From Rhodocollybia butyracea (lineage: Eukaryota > Basidiomycota > Agaricomycetes > Agaricales > Omphalotaceae), in the NCBI GenBank assembly GCA_015501585.1, contig JADNRY010000438.1, positions 1 through 48,769 of the forward strand: DNA of 48,769 nt. The letters are read 5' to 3'. Position 1 is the stretch's first letter. Each line of letters begins with the position of its first letter. Positions 10,009 to 20,456 of this stretch are shown piece by piece. The notes under the pieces are model-generated. The model saw only the letters and a list, made by a program, of their open reading frames with translations. It ran no database searches and was not told the DNA's origin. The translations under genes and the position numbers were made by a program.

Positions 10009-10410
10009 ACTTGCGAGTGTGGGCCACCGCGCCAAGCACGTGGCAGATACGAGTCCTGCAAGTAGTTATGAATCGTGCACTGCAACGACCACCAACGAAA
10101 TGTAAAAAACTGAGGAAGTAAAGTGCGGGGGCTACAAAAATGGAAGTATTATTAAGATGGATAAATGCCGTGTGGCGAAAAGAATGTACAGCACCGATAA
10201 TCTGTGCATTAGAGGTGCAAGAAGTTCAAGAGTATATCAGATGCGGTAAAGTTTTGGGTGACATCAGAAAGTCACATGTCAAACGCTTTGACATTTCTAA
10301 ATATGGGGAAACGATTCTTCCAAATTTGGGCAAGATCAACCCTTATCGGGAATGAATTCCCACGCGAAACCGGCCATAAGGACGAGCCTTCATTACATTC
10401 AGGACTTGTA
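10009..10410 (+). mobile_element. Element R1, copy b (about 0.4 kb)
   Basis: The left end (ACTTGCGAGTGTGGGCC, then CGCGCCAAG, GTGGCAGATACGAGTCCTG) matches the left end of the 39419-40354 element. The right 150 bp match its right end (ATTCAGGACTTGTA). The interior of about 180 bp differs from that of the other copy and carries no recognisable gene fragment. No target duplication is visible here. It is the same family with different or no cargo. Confidence 0.6.
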
Positions 10411-10532
10411 ATGAGGGAACTCCGAGTCAATAAGATGTAACAAAGCTAATAACCTGTGCTGTCCTTATATCCAGAATAACCAAAGGTCTCCACCATAGGA
10501 AAGCCGCAAGGCCAAAGAGTAGTGCTACTTGT

Positions 10533-10795
10533 TTGAAGTTCTATTGACACAGAACTAATCGAGTAACACCGTATCATTTCTCTCTAACGATTCACACTAT
10601 CCTTCTACACCAATTATCTATATATATGTAGAACTAATCTCGTCCTTAACCTCAGCAATAGATGTAAACGGCGATATAAAATCCAATTCGTCGCTGTTGC
10701 AAAGATTGGAAGTCGAAGATACCCAGATTGCGTGCACTCTCGCCATCCACACCCAAAGTTAGCGGCGCTTTTTGAACGTAAGCGCTCCCAAGGTG
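10533..10795. pseudogene. Chimeric pseudogene: Ybp2/glomulin-like 5' fragment fused to membrane-protein fragment
   Basis: 10533-10719 (plus) resembles 20470-20709, the first exon, first intron and start of exon 2 of the Ybp2/glomulin-like gene. Shared words are TCTATTGACACAGA, TTTCTCTCTAACGATT, GTAAACGGCGATATAAAA and CAAAGATTGGAAGTCGAAGA. 10720-10795 then continues as a copy of 8418-8493 of the membrane-protein gene on the minus strand (GSAYVQKAPLTLGVDGES). Frames are broken, for example at the equivalent of the first ATG. Two unrelated genes of the same window are joined at one point. Confidence 0.7.
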
Positions 10796-11530
10796 AACCC
10801 ACCAGGAGTTGATACCATAACCGTTCTTGAGCGGAGACTCTGAGGATCCGTAGAGAGAGGGGTGCTTCTTTTTCATAACAGGGCTGCTGGAGGGAAGAAT
10901 GACGAACATTGAACTCCTGCGACTCCCTAGGCAATCTGCAGGCCTTCTACATCACAGCCAGGTGCTAAGACCATCCCTAATCGATCTTGAATGGGGCATT
11001 AGCGGAGACTCTGAGGACGGCTCACCTGTAGAGAGACGGTTGCTTCTGTTTCATGACAGGCGTTCAGAAACCCTGACCTCGCGATTTCCTATACAACTTG
11101 CAGCCTGGCAGCTTACGACGAGACGCTGTCTGAGATCGAGACCCGTTAGAAAAGGAGGCATGGGGTTCGAGGACCGATATGTATGGGGCAAAGAGGAGAC
11201 AAAGTAAGAAAGGAGCCCTGGGTGGAGAGTCAGTTTCGACTTGCATTTTTGACCGTTCCGATTTATAGCAAGAGCCAAGATTGCAGAACCAGATTCCCAA
11301 CGACTTGCGCTACAGAATGTTATTCCCACGAGAGAAGTCAGCACCTCAGCAAGAGCGAATCAGTTGTAGTCAGAGTAGACCTTGAGTGCAGAAAGGTTGT
11401 GAATACAATACGCCGTACGACAGGTGGTAACCAGCAAAGACGGCGAGGTGAAACAGAGAAGCGCAACTCATTGTCAAGTTTTCACTCCTCACCAAAGACA
11501 AGCAGTCTGCTATTAAATCTATGATGACAG
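10796..11530. other. No gene; short local duplication
   Basis: A word of about 50 bp (GCGGAGACTCTGAGGA..., GTAGAGAGA, TTGCTTCTGTTTCATGACAGG) at 11003-11060 repeats with changes at 10835-10880. No ORF here has a supported product. It ends at the stop codon of the MFS gene. Confidence 0.35.
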
Positions 11531-13378
11531 CTAATCCACGTTTAACGAGCTTTGACTGAGACGCACGACGTTCTGGGTCAGAATGCATGTCAAAAAGCAT
11601 GAACAAACCATAACCAGCGCCCAAAAATACCCACGAAGCAGGTGATATTCTATTGAGATCGAAAAAATGAAGCTGTAAACGTCAAGTCAGGTAACATAAA
11701 AACTCAACGAGATTAGAGCGGTACCTCGATAACACAGGACTGATGATCCGTGCTAAAGACATTGCACAGGAGATTATTCCGTTGGAGACAGCGAGTAACG
11801 CCGGATTGGAGGAATTCGTCTTTGTTAAGATCAAACTCAAGCTGCCAAAAAGATCGGCGTTCAAGTTCCAAGAAGGATGTCATTACTCACATATATGCCA
11901 CAGACCCGACTTTAGATGCAGTAAGCACGAGTCCCACTCCGATCCAAAGAATAAATGTCGAAAAAGGTGTCATATCTCCTGTTTCTGCAACCAGTCCATG
12001 ACTAGCAATGACGTTGAGAAACGGCAAAGTAGCGAAGACCACCGGCCATGATGCGACTGCAATGAAATACAGTTTAGCTGCTTCGACACGCTTCAAGACA
12101 ACCGGCATGATGACAATCTGTAAAAACGAGTAGATGATACCCGCTGAAGACAAGACGTAGCCGATTGTCAAGGGCTAAAAGAAAACTTGAGGAAGAAGTT
12201 GAAGTCGAAGATCAAAGTACTCACCGAGAACGATAGGCCTCCGTTCTCAATAGGCGTGTAACAAAATAACACGAAGAGAAAATCAAAAGCAACTCCGTTC
12301 ATATTCAATGAAAACACGCTGATAGCCAGTACCCGGATGATTGGAATGGAAAATGTCTCTATCAAGGTAAATTCGGGTTGAGGTGCATCCGACGATAGTT
12401 CATTGAGGGGCGAAAGTTCGCTGAGGCTGATTATGGCCGACTTCTTTTGCAGAGTCTACAACGCACATAAGACTCGGGCGCCTTTGTACGAAGCTACTCA
12501 CTTCCTCCAGGTAGAAGTATGCAAAGAGCACACATAGCAATGCTAAGACTCCTGAAACTAAGCCAGGGAGAAAGTACGGGTGCCTGCTGAAGATTGAGTT
12601 TTGAAAGAACGAGCCGTATGTGTCTGCGGGATTAGACAGCATGCCACCAATGATTGGGCTAACGTCAAGATAGTACTGTTCAAATAGGAAAAGTTTGAAA
12701 GCCTCCGGAGTACGGACCCGGTGATACTTCCAATAGGCCATGCGAGGGCGTATATAGGGAAAACCGTTGCTTGGTTTGATGCTGAACACGGAAAATGAGT
12801 AACAGATATTTGTCTGAGCGCTACAAACCTCACCATCACTAAGGTCCCCGACCATAGATTGTACAACCGATGCAGTCCCGCCGAATATGCCGCCTGATGT
12901 TCAATGTCAGTAAAGCCCTTGAAAGGAGGGAAAACGTTGCACACACCTATGGCGCGCAAAATCAGAAGGTGCGTCAGGGAAGTTGATAGACCAAGATACA
13001 CTGTTGACAATGCTACGCCGAAGGTTCCTATCAGGGCTACAGGTTTGCGCCCAAATCTATCTAAACAAGTACAGAGAGAGTGAGTATCCAGTAGCAAAGT
13101 TACACCTCTCAATACGTACTAGATAGCATCGACCAGTGATATGTTGCCAAAAACTGCGTGATAGCGAAAGTTGAATCGAGAAGACCACTGTAGAAACCCG
13201 CTTGCGATGGTTCATGCGTCAAATGTAGGAACAGGATGTATTCGTTGATATAAGGAAATATTTGAGTATACAGCACTGGGTCAGAGAGCCGTATGAGCCA
13301 GACGATGGCCAGTTGGAACTTGGGTAATGGCGTTGCTGGAGGTCGAGTTCCCAGATCATGGTCTATGTCGTTTGCCAT
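11531..13378 (-). CDS. MFS transporter (major facilitator superfamily)
   Basis: About nine exons can be joined on the minus strand in one frame, with all introns GT-AG. They run from MANDIDHDLGTRPPATPLPK (ATG at 13378) to SQSSLNVD and a stop at 11533-11531. The protein begins a membrane segment at FQLAIVWLIRLSDPVLYTQI. It contains the MFS loop 2-3 motif as LSNRFGRKPVALIGTFG. It continues through GGIFGGTASVVQSMVGDLSD, TVFPIYALAWPIGSITG, PIIGGMLSNPADTYG and NSIFSRHPYFLPGLV, and ends with a C-terminal half of hydrophobic helices. This is the architecture of the fungal ZIFL-like/YCR023C-type MFS carriers in the plasma or vacuolar membrane. The substrate is not predictable. The Asp usual in the DRxGRR motif reads Asn here because of the splice junction. 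It appears intact, with no neighbour that suggests a pathway. Confidence 0.88.
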
Positions 13379-13904
13379 AAGAAGATAAGGTGCGTTGAGC
13401 TTTCCGTTGGGTCCTGTATATATCTGGCCATGTTACGCGTTACGAAGTCAAGAATAGCAACCTGTGGGCGTCTGATCATCCTGTTACGCATTACGTGAAC
13501 AACACCCTCGATTTTTTCATTTATTTGGTTGTGCTTGTTTTGATATTCGATCCATTCAGTCGAAATACGTCGAATCGACAGTCGACGCCTTTCTGGGGGT
13601 TACCACGCCTCTCCAACAATGACAGGTACACTCTCTAATTCTGAATGGCACCTGATGGAAAAAGTATTGGACTTGGCACATCGAGACGCCACATCATATG
13701 CACCGACGGACACAGTGCAACTCCAGGCAACTCCACACACTTCTGGTGCTGGTGCCGGCACCGGGATAAGCTCTGAATCCGACTTCAGCTGGACCGACTG
13801 CTCCGAGCTCGCATGCAATTTTTGCAGATTTTCCACTGTTCCCACTGATAAGTAGATGATATTGAGATGATAGGCCCAGTACGTAGCCGAAAGTTCTGAT
13901 ACCA
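13379..13904 (+). CDS. Short ORF (13619-13855) of unknown function at the duplication border
   Basis: The ORF MTGTLSNSEWHLMEKVLDLA... (79 residues, ending STVPTDK) starts at a plausible ATG after CCAACA. It is Thr/Ser/Gly-rich in the middle with a Cys-containing end. It stops about 50 bp before the left border of the large inverted duplication, so it may be a gene truncated by that rearrangement. No domain is recognised, and the rest of the interval shows nothing. Confidence 0.25.
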
Positions 13905-14366
13905 TAAAGGATGATATCATTGACAAGGCGTTCAATTCGAGGGAACATGGGTAGAGGAATACTACTAATAATACGCCAGCACAACGACCGAGCTTGAGTC
14001 ATAGAGAAGGCAGACTACAAAGGGCAGGTAACAGAGTACAGTTGTATCGCAACGTGCTACCCCAACTGAAGTCTAGTACTAGAACGAGGAGAGAATCAAG
14101 TCTATATCCAGCCGTGGCCACACTGTGGCCTAGATGGCTCTTGTTAGGCAACTCCTCCGCATCCCTTATGTATGCCAAAACCCACGTTAGCACCCCGCTG
14201 TGAAATTGGGGCACTAATACCTCGGGGCTCAGTATGTTTAGTATATTGGTTACCAGCGAATTACACAATCGTAGCATATGTGCCCCTTCCACGGTCATTT
14301 CAGGTCTTCTCGAACTTGTGGACATCAGACAATCTATGAAATGGTGTTTTCTCAACAGTTAGACTA

Positions 14367-15000
14367 CTTATCTGAGGCCGAAAATATGAAAGTGAGCGAG
14401 ATGAGCGTATGGGTAGCTTCTAAGGCCCCGTTCTGCTCCCGCGACTCAGTGAGATACGATAAAATGTGATACGATAGAAAAACAAATTCCGCATCGTATC
14501 AAACTTGATGCGAGTTGGAAAGGTTCGGATGCGACTCCATGCGACCCTGCTTGTGGATCACGACGTCCGGTGTTCATCAATACTGCCCGACGTCGCTCCA
14601 AAAGGTGTCTTGTCATCGTTGTTCACAATAACCAGACCATAAATACAGAAAAATAGAATATGATTGTTCTGACTTGTTTTATTAGTGTTGAAGTGTTAGT
14701 TCATGCCTTAGCCTATAAGCTACTAAAAGAAAGAAAATGGCTGTTATCATCATTGCCAGCGATGAGCATGAGAGCCCTACTCGTTGACTACAAAACACAC
14801 CAAGTCGCACAAAAAATCTCCTTGGTGTTGCGGAACACGAAAAATGCGAGACGAGTGATTCAAAATGTCTACCGTATTTCTCACGGAAATTTGGCAGAGG
14901 GATTTTATCGTATCACATTGAGTCGCGGGAACAGAACGGGGCCTTAGAAGCTACCCATACGCTCATCTCGCTCACTTTCATATTTTCGGCCTCAGATAAG
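14367..15000. mobile_element. 634-bp element with TIRs of about 95 bp (foldback/MITE-like)
   Basis: 14367-14466 (CTTATCTGAGGCCGAAAATA...) is almost perfectly repeated inverted at 14906-15000 (...TTTCGGCCTCAGATAAG). The first 70 bp or so are identical and the next 28 have a few changes. The interior has no recognisable transposase. A partial relative lies at 41490-41690 in the right arm, also just upstream of the NRPS-like gene. The terminal bases may extend or shrink, as no clear target duplication flanks the repeats (GTTAGACTA / GAGCTGGGA). Confidence 0.75.
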
Positions 15001-15108
15001 GAGCTGGGAAATATATTTTGTATCGATTAAGCTATTAATAAACGACCGCAACATTGGCGCAGACTTCCGTTAAAAGGCCTCGAGAACAGCTGCATCACCC
15101 AGATCACC

Positions 15109-18100
15109 ATGGGTTTCCGCACCGCTCAAGGCTTGCATTCCTCAACCTTCTCTCCTCCTCCTGATGCTGGAGAAGGATTCAACATACTTACTTTGCATGA
15201 TTTCCATGCCAAACATAGTCCGAACCATCCTGTTTTTCGATACATGACCGGCGATCATCAGGGAGTCAGGACAATATTCTGGAATGAAGCAGCTCGAGTA
15301 TTCTATGCTGCATCCCTTTTCGTGAGAGCGATGGTGAAAACGGATGCTGTAAATCCTGTCGTCTCGATTTTAGCATCTTTAGGTGAGCTTCAGTCTGTGT
15401 ATTTCTCGCTGCTCGGAAATCTAGCTAATACTTACTAGATCCTATCACATACTTCGCCCTTATTGAAGGCATCATGCGTGCAGGCTGCACTCCTTTTCCG
15501 ATATCCACTCGCAATTCCGACATAGCAGTCGCTCATCTTTTGAAAACCACAGATTCTCAGCACTTGTTTGTTAGTCAAGATATTGCTATGCAGGAGCTAG
15601 CTGCGAAAGCGCGCGCAAGACTCGTGCTTGGAGATGTGAATGAAAAAGCAAAGCAGAATCCCATTACTATTTTTCCCACACCAACTTTTGAAGATCTGTT
15701 CCAAGAACATGGCTTGGAGCTCGAGTCGTCTACAATAATTGAGACAGAAAGGACTGCTATCATTTTGCATTCCTCTGGTGAGTAATTTCAAATTGACAAT
15801 ACAAGCTTCGGCTGCCCCGGCGTTCACCATGCCGAGTAATTCACTTCCTTCCTTCCGTCACTGACTCCGACCATATATACAGGTTCCACCTCAGCATTAG
15901 AGCTCTTCAGCAACGCATCCCAAAACGGCTCCACATCCCAAAATACTCATATCGGCTCCCAAATCTGTGTGCTCCGCAAACAGTGCTCCACCGGATGGCC
16001 GAGCTGGCTCATATAAACATGACCAGTGTAACTACTGTTTGTGTGCTTCGAAGAACCCAATCCTCTCTTTTTACACAATATCATTATAGCTTGCATTGTT
16101 GCTTCTTTTAATCATTTTAGGACCAGAAGGACCTTGAGGGACAACGACAAAAGACCAGGTCAGAAGGCGCTTATATTTGGAGCAGTAACTATTTAGGGTT
16201 AACACGCCGGTGGGTCACTTCTGATAAGATTGCTGTCCAAAACGTAACACTCAAATTTAGATTTGAAACGTTTTGGATGCGTTGCTGAAGAGCTCTATTC
16301 CCGAGGCCTATTGGAATATCTCATCGCGATTTCCTCAGCCGGGGAAAAGCACAATGTAAGTTATCAAATACTACTCGTACTTTGCTGAACTCAGTTCAAG
16401 ATTATGGAGAAATTGATTATTGTGGCGAGATCATGTCTATTGCAGGGGTCCCCATGTATCGTATGTGAGGATTACTCAAATATCTTATACTCAGAATATG
16501 TTCGCAGATGGCATGGGTCTTCACCGGATACCTGAAATGGCGAGTATTACTACTTGGGTGCCCAGAACAGTATTATGAACCTGATTACAGGCTCTGACTG
16601 GCATGACGCTTGTGACATTCCCGCCTTCAAGCCCTCCTCTCATCCCGACCCCAGAAAATATCTTTAACGCCGCAGTCACTACAAAATCTACTATGATATG
16701 TACCGTTCCTTCAGTCCTAGAGGTAGGCAATCACTTTTTCGTAGTTGTACCAAAATTCTAGGCTACTTACCTGACAATTCGGATAGGAATGGGCTAAAGA
16801 TCCAAGAAAGATTGAAGTATTAAAGGTATTTAAAAGAGTGGTGGGTTTATTTTTTTACCTTGGGACTTCATGTACTACAAACTTACATGTACTTATTATA
16901 ATTTAGCAAGTTAGTGGAGGGTCCCTTGTCACATCTGTCGGAGACATCCTAGTAGGCCAAGGTGTAAACGTTATCCCCCTCTATGCATCGTAATAAGTTT
17001 AACTCTCTATGTGTCATGGCACTAACTCAAAATGTGATAGAACCGAGGTAGGACCGATGATGGGGCACAGATGCAAGTATTTCATGATTGATTTCGTCGT
17101 CAACAGGCGTCGTTAGCTCGTTGAACTGACTGACTCGGATACTGAATAGCGCAAATACCCCCAGAGGAATGGAGTTACTTCACAGTAAGGATCATGAATA
17201 TTCGTGTTTTCAAATCATTCTAATTCCGAGTCTTTATACTTAGCTAGGGGCATTGATCGATCCGTTATTGGTTCCCAGCTACCAATATGGGCAAAATATC
17301 TATCGGCTTATAGTGAAGGTATAAGTACCCATATTTAATCTCAAGACTCATATAACTAGCATAACATGCACGTTTAGAAATGTAAAACTCAATCACCCGC
17401 CATTTTCAATACTACCGTAGATGGCCAGCCTGCGTTTGATACCAATGATCTACTTGTCCGTCATCCTATCAACCCTAAACTGTTCAGAGTGTACGGCAGA
17501 GCCGGTAGGTTGTAGAATTGGCTGTCACTGAGTTCTCGTCTTAACCATCCAGCAGATGATCAAATCAAGCATTCTGTACTTGTCTAATCATGCAGTTATG
17601 GTGTTGCGACCCGGACTCATGCCCAAATTTTTCATAGACAGGCGAAATGACTAACCCTGGGCCAATAGGTATGTCAATGATTCGAATCGTCACGTTAAAC
17701 TTCGATTAATGCTACTTACTTGCCCTCAGAACGATTTCTGTTGGAAGACAAAAAAATTGCTCATGCTATTGTTTTTGGTCGAGAAAAATTCCAAGCTGGT
17801 GTCATCATCTCGCCTTCCTTCGATTTTGCATTTGATCCTGAAGATTTGGATAAGTTATCTGAATATCGTAACTTGATCTGGTTGGTTGTCGTTTCGTTTA
17901 TCGGGATGACCTGAGACTGATGTTCCGTTGCACCAGGGAACACGTTCTACATGCAACCAAAGACGCGCCACAACACTCGAAGATAATCAAAGAGGTGAGC
18001 CTTCTGGTTGTACCGAGAAGTTTCATAATACATCAGAATTTTGACAGTTAATCATTGTTGTTAATCCATCGAAACCTCTGCAACTTACTGCAAAAGGCAC

Positions 18101-19630
18101 TCCACGGCGTCAAGCATCACTCGACGCCTATTACGATGAAATAGAGTATGCCTACAAAGCCCTTGAAGAGGCCTCACAGCCGGAGATAAAAGCACCCACC
18201 ACCTGGGATCTTAAAGCTGTGAAAAATTTTGTCTTCGAAGTGGTGATTAAGTCATTGGGGTTCAAGGTGGATGAGCATGATAATATTTTCCGAGTCGGAG
18301 CGGATAGGTTCGTCATATTAATCCCTTTCTAGAACTTGTTGCCTTAAAATCTAGCTTGCCCTCGCAGCTTGATCGCAACATATATCCGAAATACTATTAT
18401 TCGCGGACTACGAGATACATCTATAGTTTCTGCGTCCGCCATCCTAGCGATCCCCCGGAGTTTCGTATACGATAACCCATCCATTGCCTCTCTAGGCAAG
18501 GCTGTCTTTGATATCGCCAATTCCATTGTTCCCCTCATCAATAACGGGAACGAGATTGAAGGAGAACAGGAAGAGCCAGACTCGGAAGCAGAATATCAGT
18601 GGCCCAAAATGGGTCAAGTAGGTCAAACAATTCTACAAGTACGCAAAGGGAAAGGAGAACCCCCGCTTATCATCATACATGGAGTTGGAGGCCGCGTTGA
18701 CGGGATGGTACATTTCCAGGAAGAATTCAGATCCGCATTGTGGCTTGTACAGGCTACACCTGATTTGCCTAAGGTGAGTCTGCGGGGCGACGCAGCGTAC
18801 TACTATCATAAAATGAAAGTAAGTAGTCTGAGTGTATGGTTACTTAGTCTATATATACTGATGCATTTATCTGTAGGAACTACGTCCTCATGGGCCATAC
18901 CGTCTTGCAGTGAGTTTACAAGCTTGAATTCAAGAGTCCCTCCTGCAGCTTACAAAACTAGACATACTCTGGGACCCATCTACTCGGATTTCTTATTGCT
19001 GAAATGATGCTTAACAATGGCGACGAACTCATCCAGCTATCTCTAATAGACCATACTCCGTCCATGATGTTCAGCGGCCTAAACTCCGATGTCGAGTTTA
19101 CAGGAAAATTCGACATCACTGCCAAGGACTTCCGAGAACTCTACAAAGAGCGTATGATATACGGTTATTACGAGCTTGGGGCTCGTGAAGATCGCTCTGA
19201 AGTCCAAAAGGTGTTCATGGATGCATGGCAAGGTGCTGATCCTATGGATGCTTGGCAAGGACGTCCCGCCCCAGATCACTATGTCCAGATGGCCCAAATG
19301 GCAAAAACATATATGGATCAGACTTGGGATTTCATCGTGCAGCTTCCTGGCTATCAGGATCCTACTCGAAGTAGCTGGCAGAAGATCTTGTTCGCAGTAG
19401 AGGAGTGGTTGAAAGGGATCACACTTAAGGTTCCTGTAACAGTGTATGTCGCTTCTAAAGGTGCGCTTGCTGGTATCCAGGATCCATTGGAAAGGGAAAA
19501 CTGGAGTGACTTGGGTATACACCGATGCTTCCCAGATGCACGAGTCATTCATGTTGAAGCTGGACATGCCACGATTCTATGGAATGAAACAGTCATGAAG
19601 GATTTACAAAGAGGGTATTTGACAGCTTGA
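15109..19630 (+). pseudogene. NRPS-like A-T-TE enzyme, copy 1, disrupted by a MITE in the A domain
   Basis: This is an adenylate-forming, non-ribosomal-peptide-synthetase-like enzyme: it activates a carboxylic acid, loads it on a carrier and releases it by thioesterase. ATG at 15109 (MGFRTAQGLHSSTFSPPPDA). Adenylation exons include DPITYFALIEGIMRAGCTPF, then ILHSSGSTS, the A3 motif cut by an inserted element at 15898-16297. They continue with SGGSLVTSVGDILVGQGV, LYAS|TEVGP, AFDTNDLLVRHPINP, VYGRADDQI|KHS|TGEMTNPGPI and ERFLLEDKKIAHAIVFGRE. Carrier: VGAD|SLIATYIRN with the phosphopantetheine serine split by an intron (18308-18367). TE: IIIHGVGGRVDG, ELRPHGPYRLA|TYSGTHLLGF (nucleophile Ser in TYSGT) and the terminal His in VEAGHATILW. 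Introns are 46-62 nt. Reading through the insertion gives a stop. A-T-TE order resembles basidiomycete quinone synthetases, but the product is unknown. Confidence 0.85.
15898..16297. mobile_element. 400-bp TIR element (MITE) in the A3 exon of copy 1
   Basis: Left end TAGAGCTCTTCAGCAACGCA (TCCCAAAACG) and right end (CGTTTTGGATGCG)TTGCTGAAGAGCTCTA are inverted repeats of 29-30 bp with one indel. The empty site is seen in copy 2 (minus, 40625-40554), where the exon reads GSTSVFPRPIGISHRDFLSR without interruption. The flanks suggest a TA target, as in Tc1/mariner-type elements. There is no ORF of note inside. Confidence 0.85.
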
Positions 19631-19787
19631 TTTACTGTCATTGTTGCGGATTTTATCGTTTCTAAATGGAACCATGCTTGTTTACATACCTACCTCAGCA
19701 TACATTTAGGATTGAAAATTCAGATTTTCCCCGCTCTGCTACCGAGAACTTCCTAGAGAGGGTGCAAGTGACTGCATCTGTTCTGTG

Positions 19788-20456
19788 ATTGCGACAAATT
19801 AGATACCAGAGGCTTCTGATCGTTCTGCGGTAGCTTTGGAGGAGCGGAATGGCCATCGGATGGATGTACCAGTGCAAGGAGCTGTATTCTACAATTGAAT
19901 GAGCCCAGGATTAGGTAGTATCTTTGGGGCGTTTGCCAGTGAGACACTGAGCTGTCAATCTCCAAAAGTATATTGCCAGTTTCTCCCTCTCTAACGATTT
20001 TCATTTACATGGAAATTTTCGTCAGTGGATATCGATAGCGGCCGGACGAGCTCGCACGTAAAGTGGTCCGATGTTGTAGATTCTCTCGGTCCGCAACAGC
20101 CTGTGCGGGTAAGGATATGCTTACTCGACCGCTACTCAGCCAGTACCAATATTGTGGATGCATGTCCCTGCAAGTAAGGAGGATCCATCGGTAGTTATGT
20201 ATCAAGGTTGCGTGAACAACTTGAAGGGGCCATGGTACTTTCCGGCGCTACTCTGATGCTAGCACTTGTTCTAGTAGTCCCCGCTCTTGGGTCCAAAGCG
20301 GTAGATTGCAACGGTTAATACCTTGCTAGATGATATATAGTGACTAGTCGCGCCGAGGTTGGCATTGGGCAGCGGTACTTGAGTCCACGTGATCGTTCTG
20401 AAAACTTATCATTGATCAATAATAAGATGCGCTCAGTCTGTTTCCTTCCCTCCATC
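19788..20456. other. Intergenic, nothing recognised
   Basis: The sequence lies between the inner border of the left arm and the ATG of the next gene. No supported ORF, repeat or RNA was seen. Confidence 0.4.

Larger units (their letters stand above)
13905..19787 (+). repeat. Left arm of a large tail-to-tail inverted duplication
   Basis: The sequence is homologous, in reverse complement, to 29402-42035. Outer border: ACAAGGCGTTCAATTC (about 13921) pairs with GAATTGAACGCCTTG (about 42006), and AGGTAACAGAGTACAGTTGT (14025) pairs with the complement at 41896. Inner border: the sequence around 19740-19787 (GAGGGTGCAAGTGACTGCAT, TCTGTTCTGTGATTG) pairs with 29400-29447. Without their insertions both arms are about 4.9 kb. 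In the terminal coding exon the two arms differ at 11 of 208 residues by my count. Confidence 0.9.

Noticed and set aside
15990..16015. GGATGGCCGAGCTGG resembling the A box of a Ser/Leu tRNA
   Set aside because: No B box follows at the right distance and it lies inside the MITE. Probably chance.
19079..19567. Minus-strand 162-residue ORF, with its mirror at 29615-30103
   Set aside because: Both are antisense shadows of the conserved TE domain. Their similarity follows from the duplication.
15109..19630. Naming the product of the NRPS-like gene (for example an atromentin-type quinone synthetase)
   Set aside because: Domain order A-T-TE is shared, but substrate-binding residues could not be read reliably and tailoring genes are absent.
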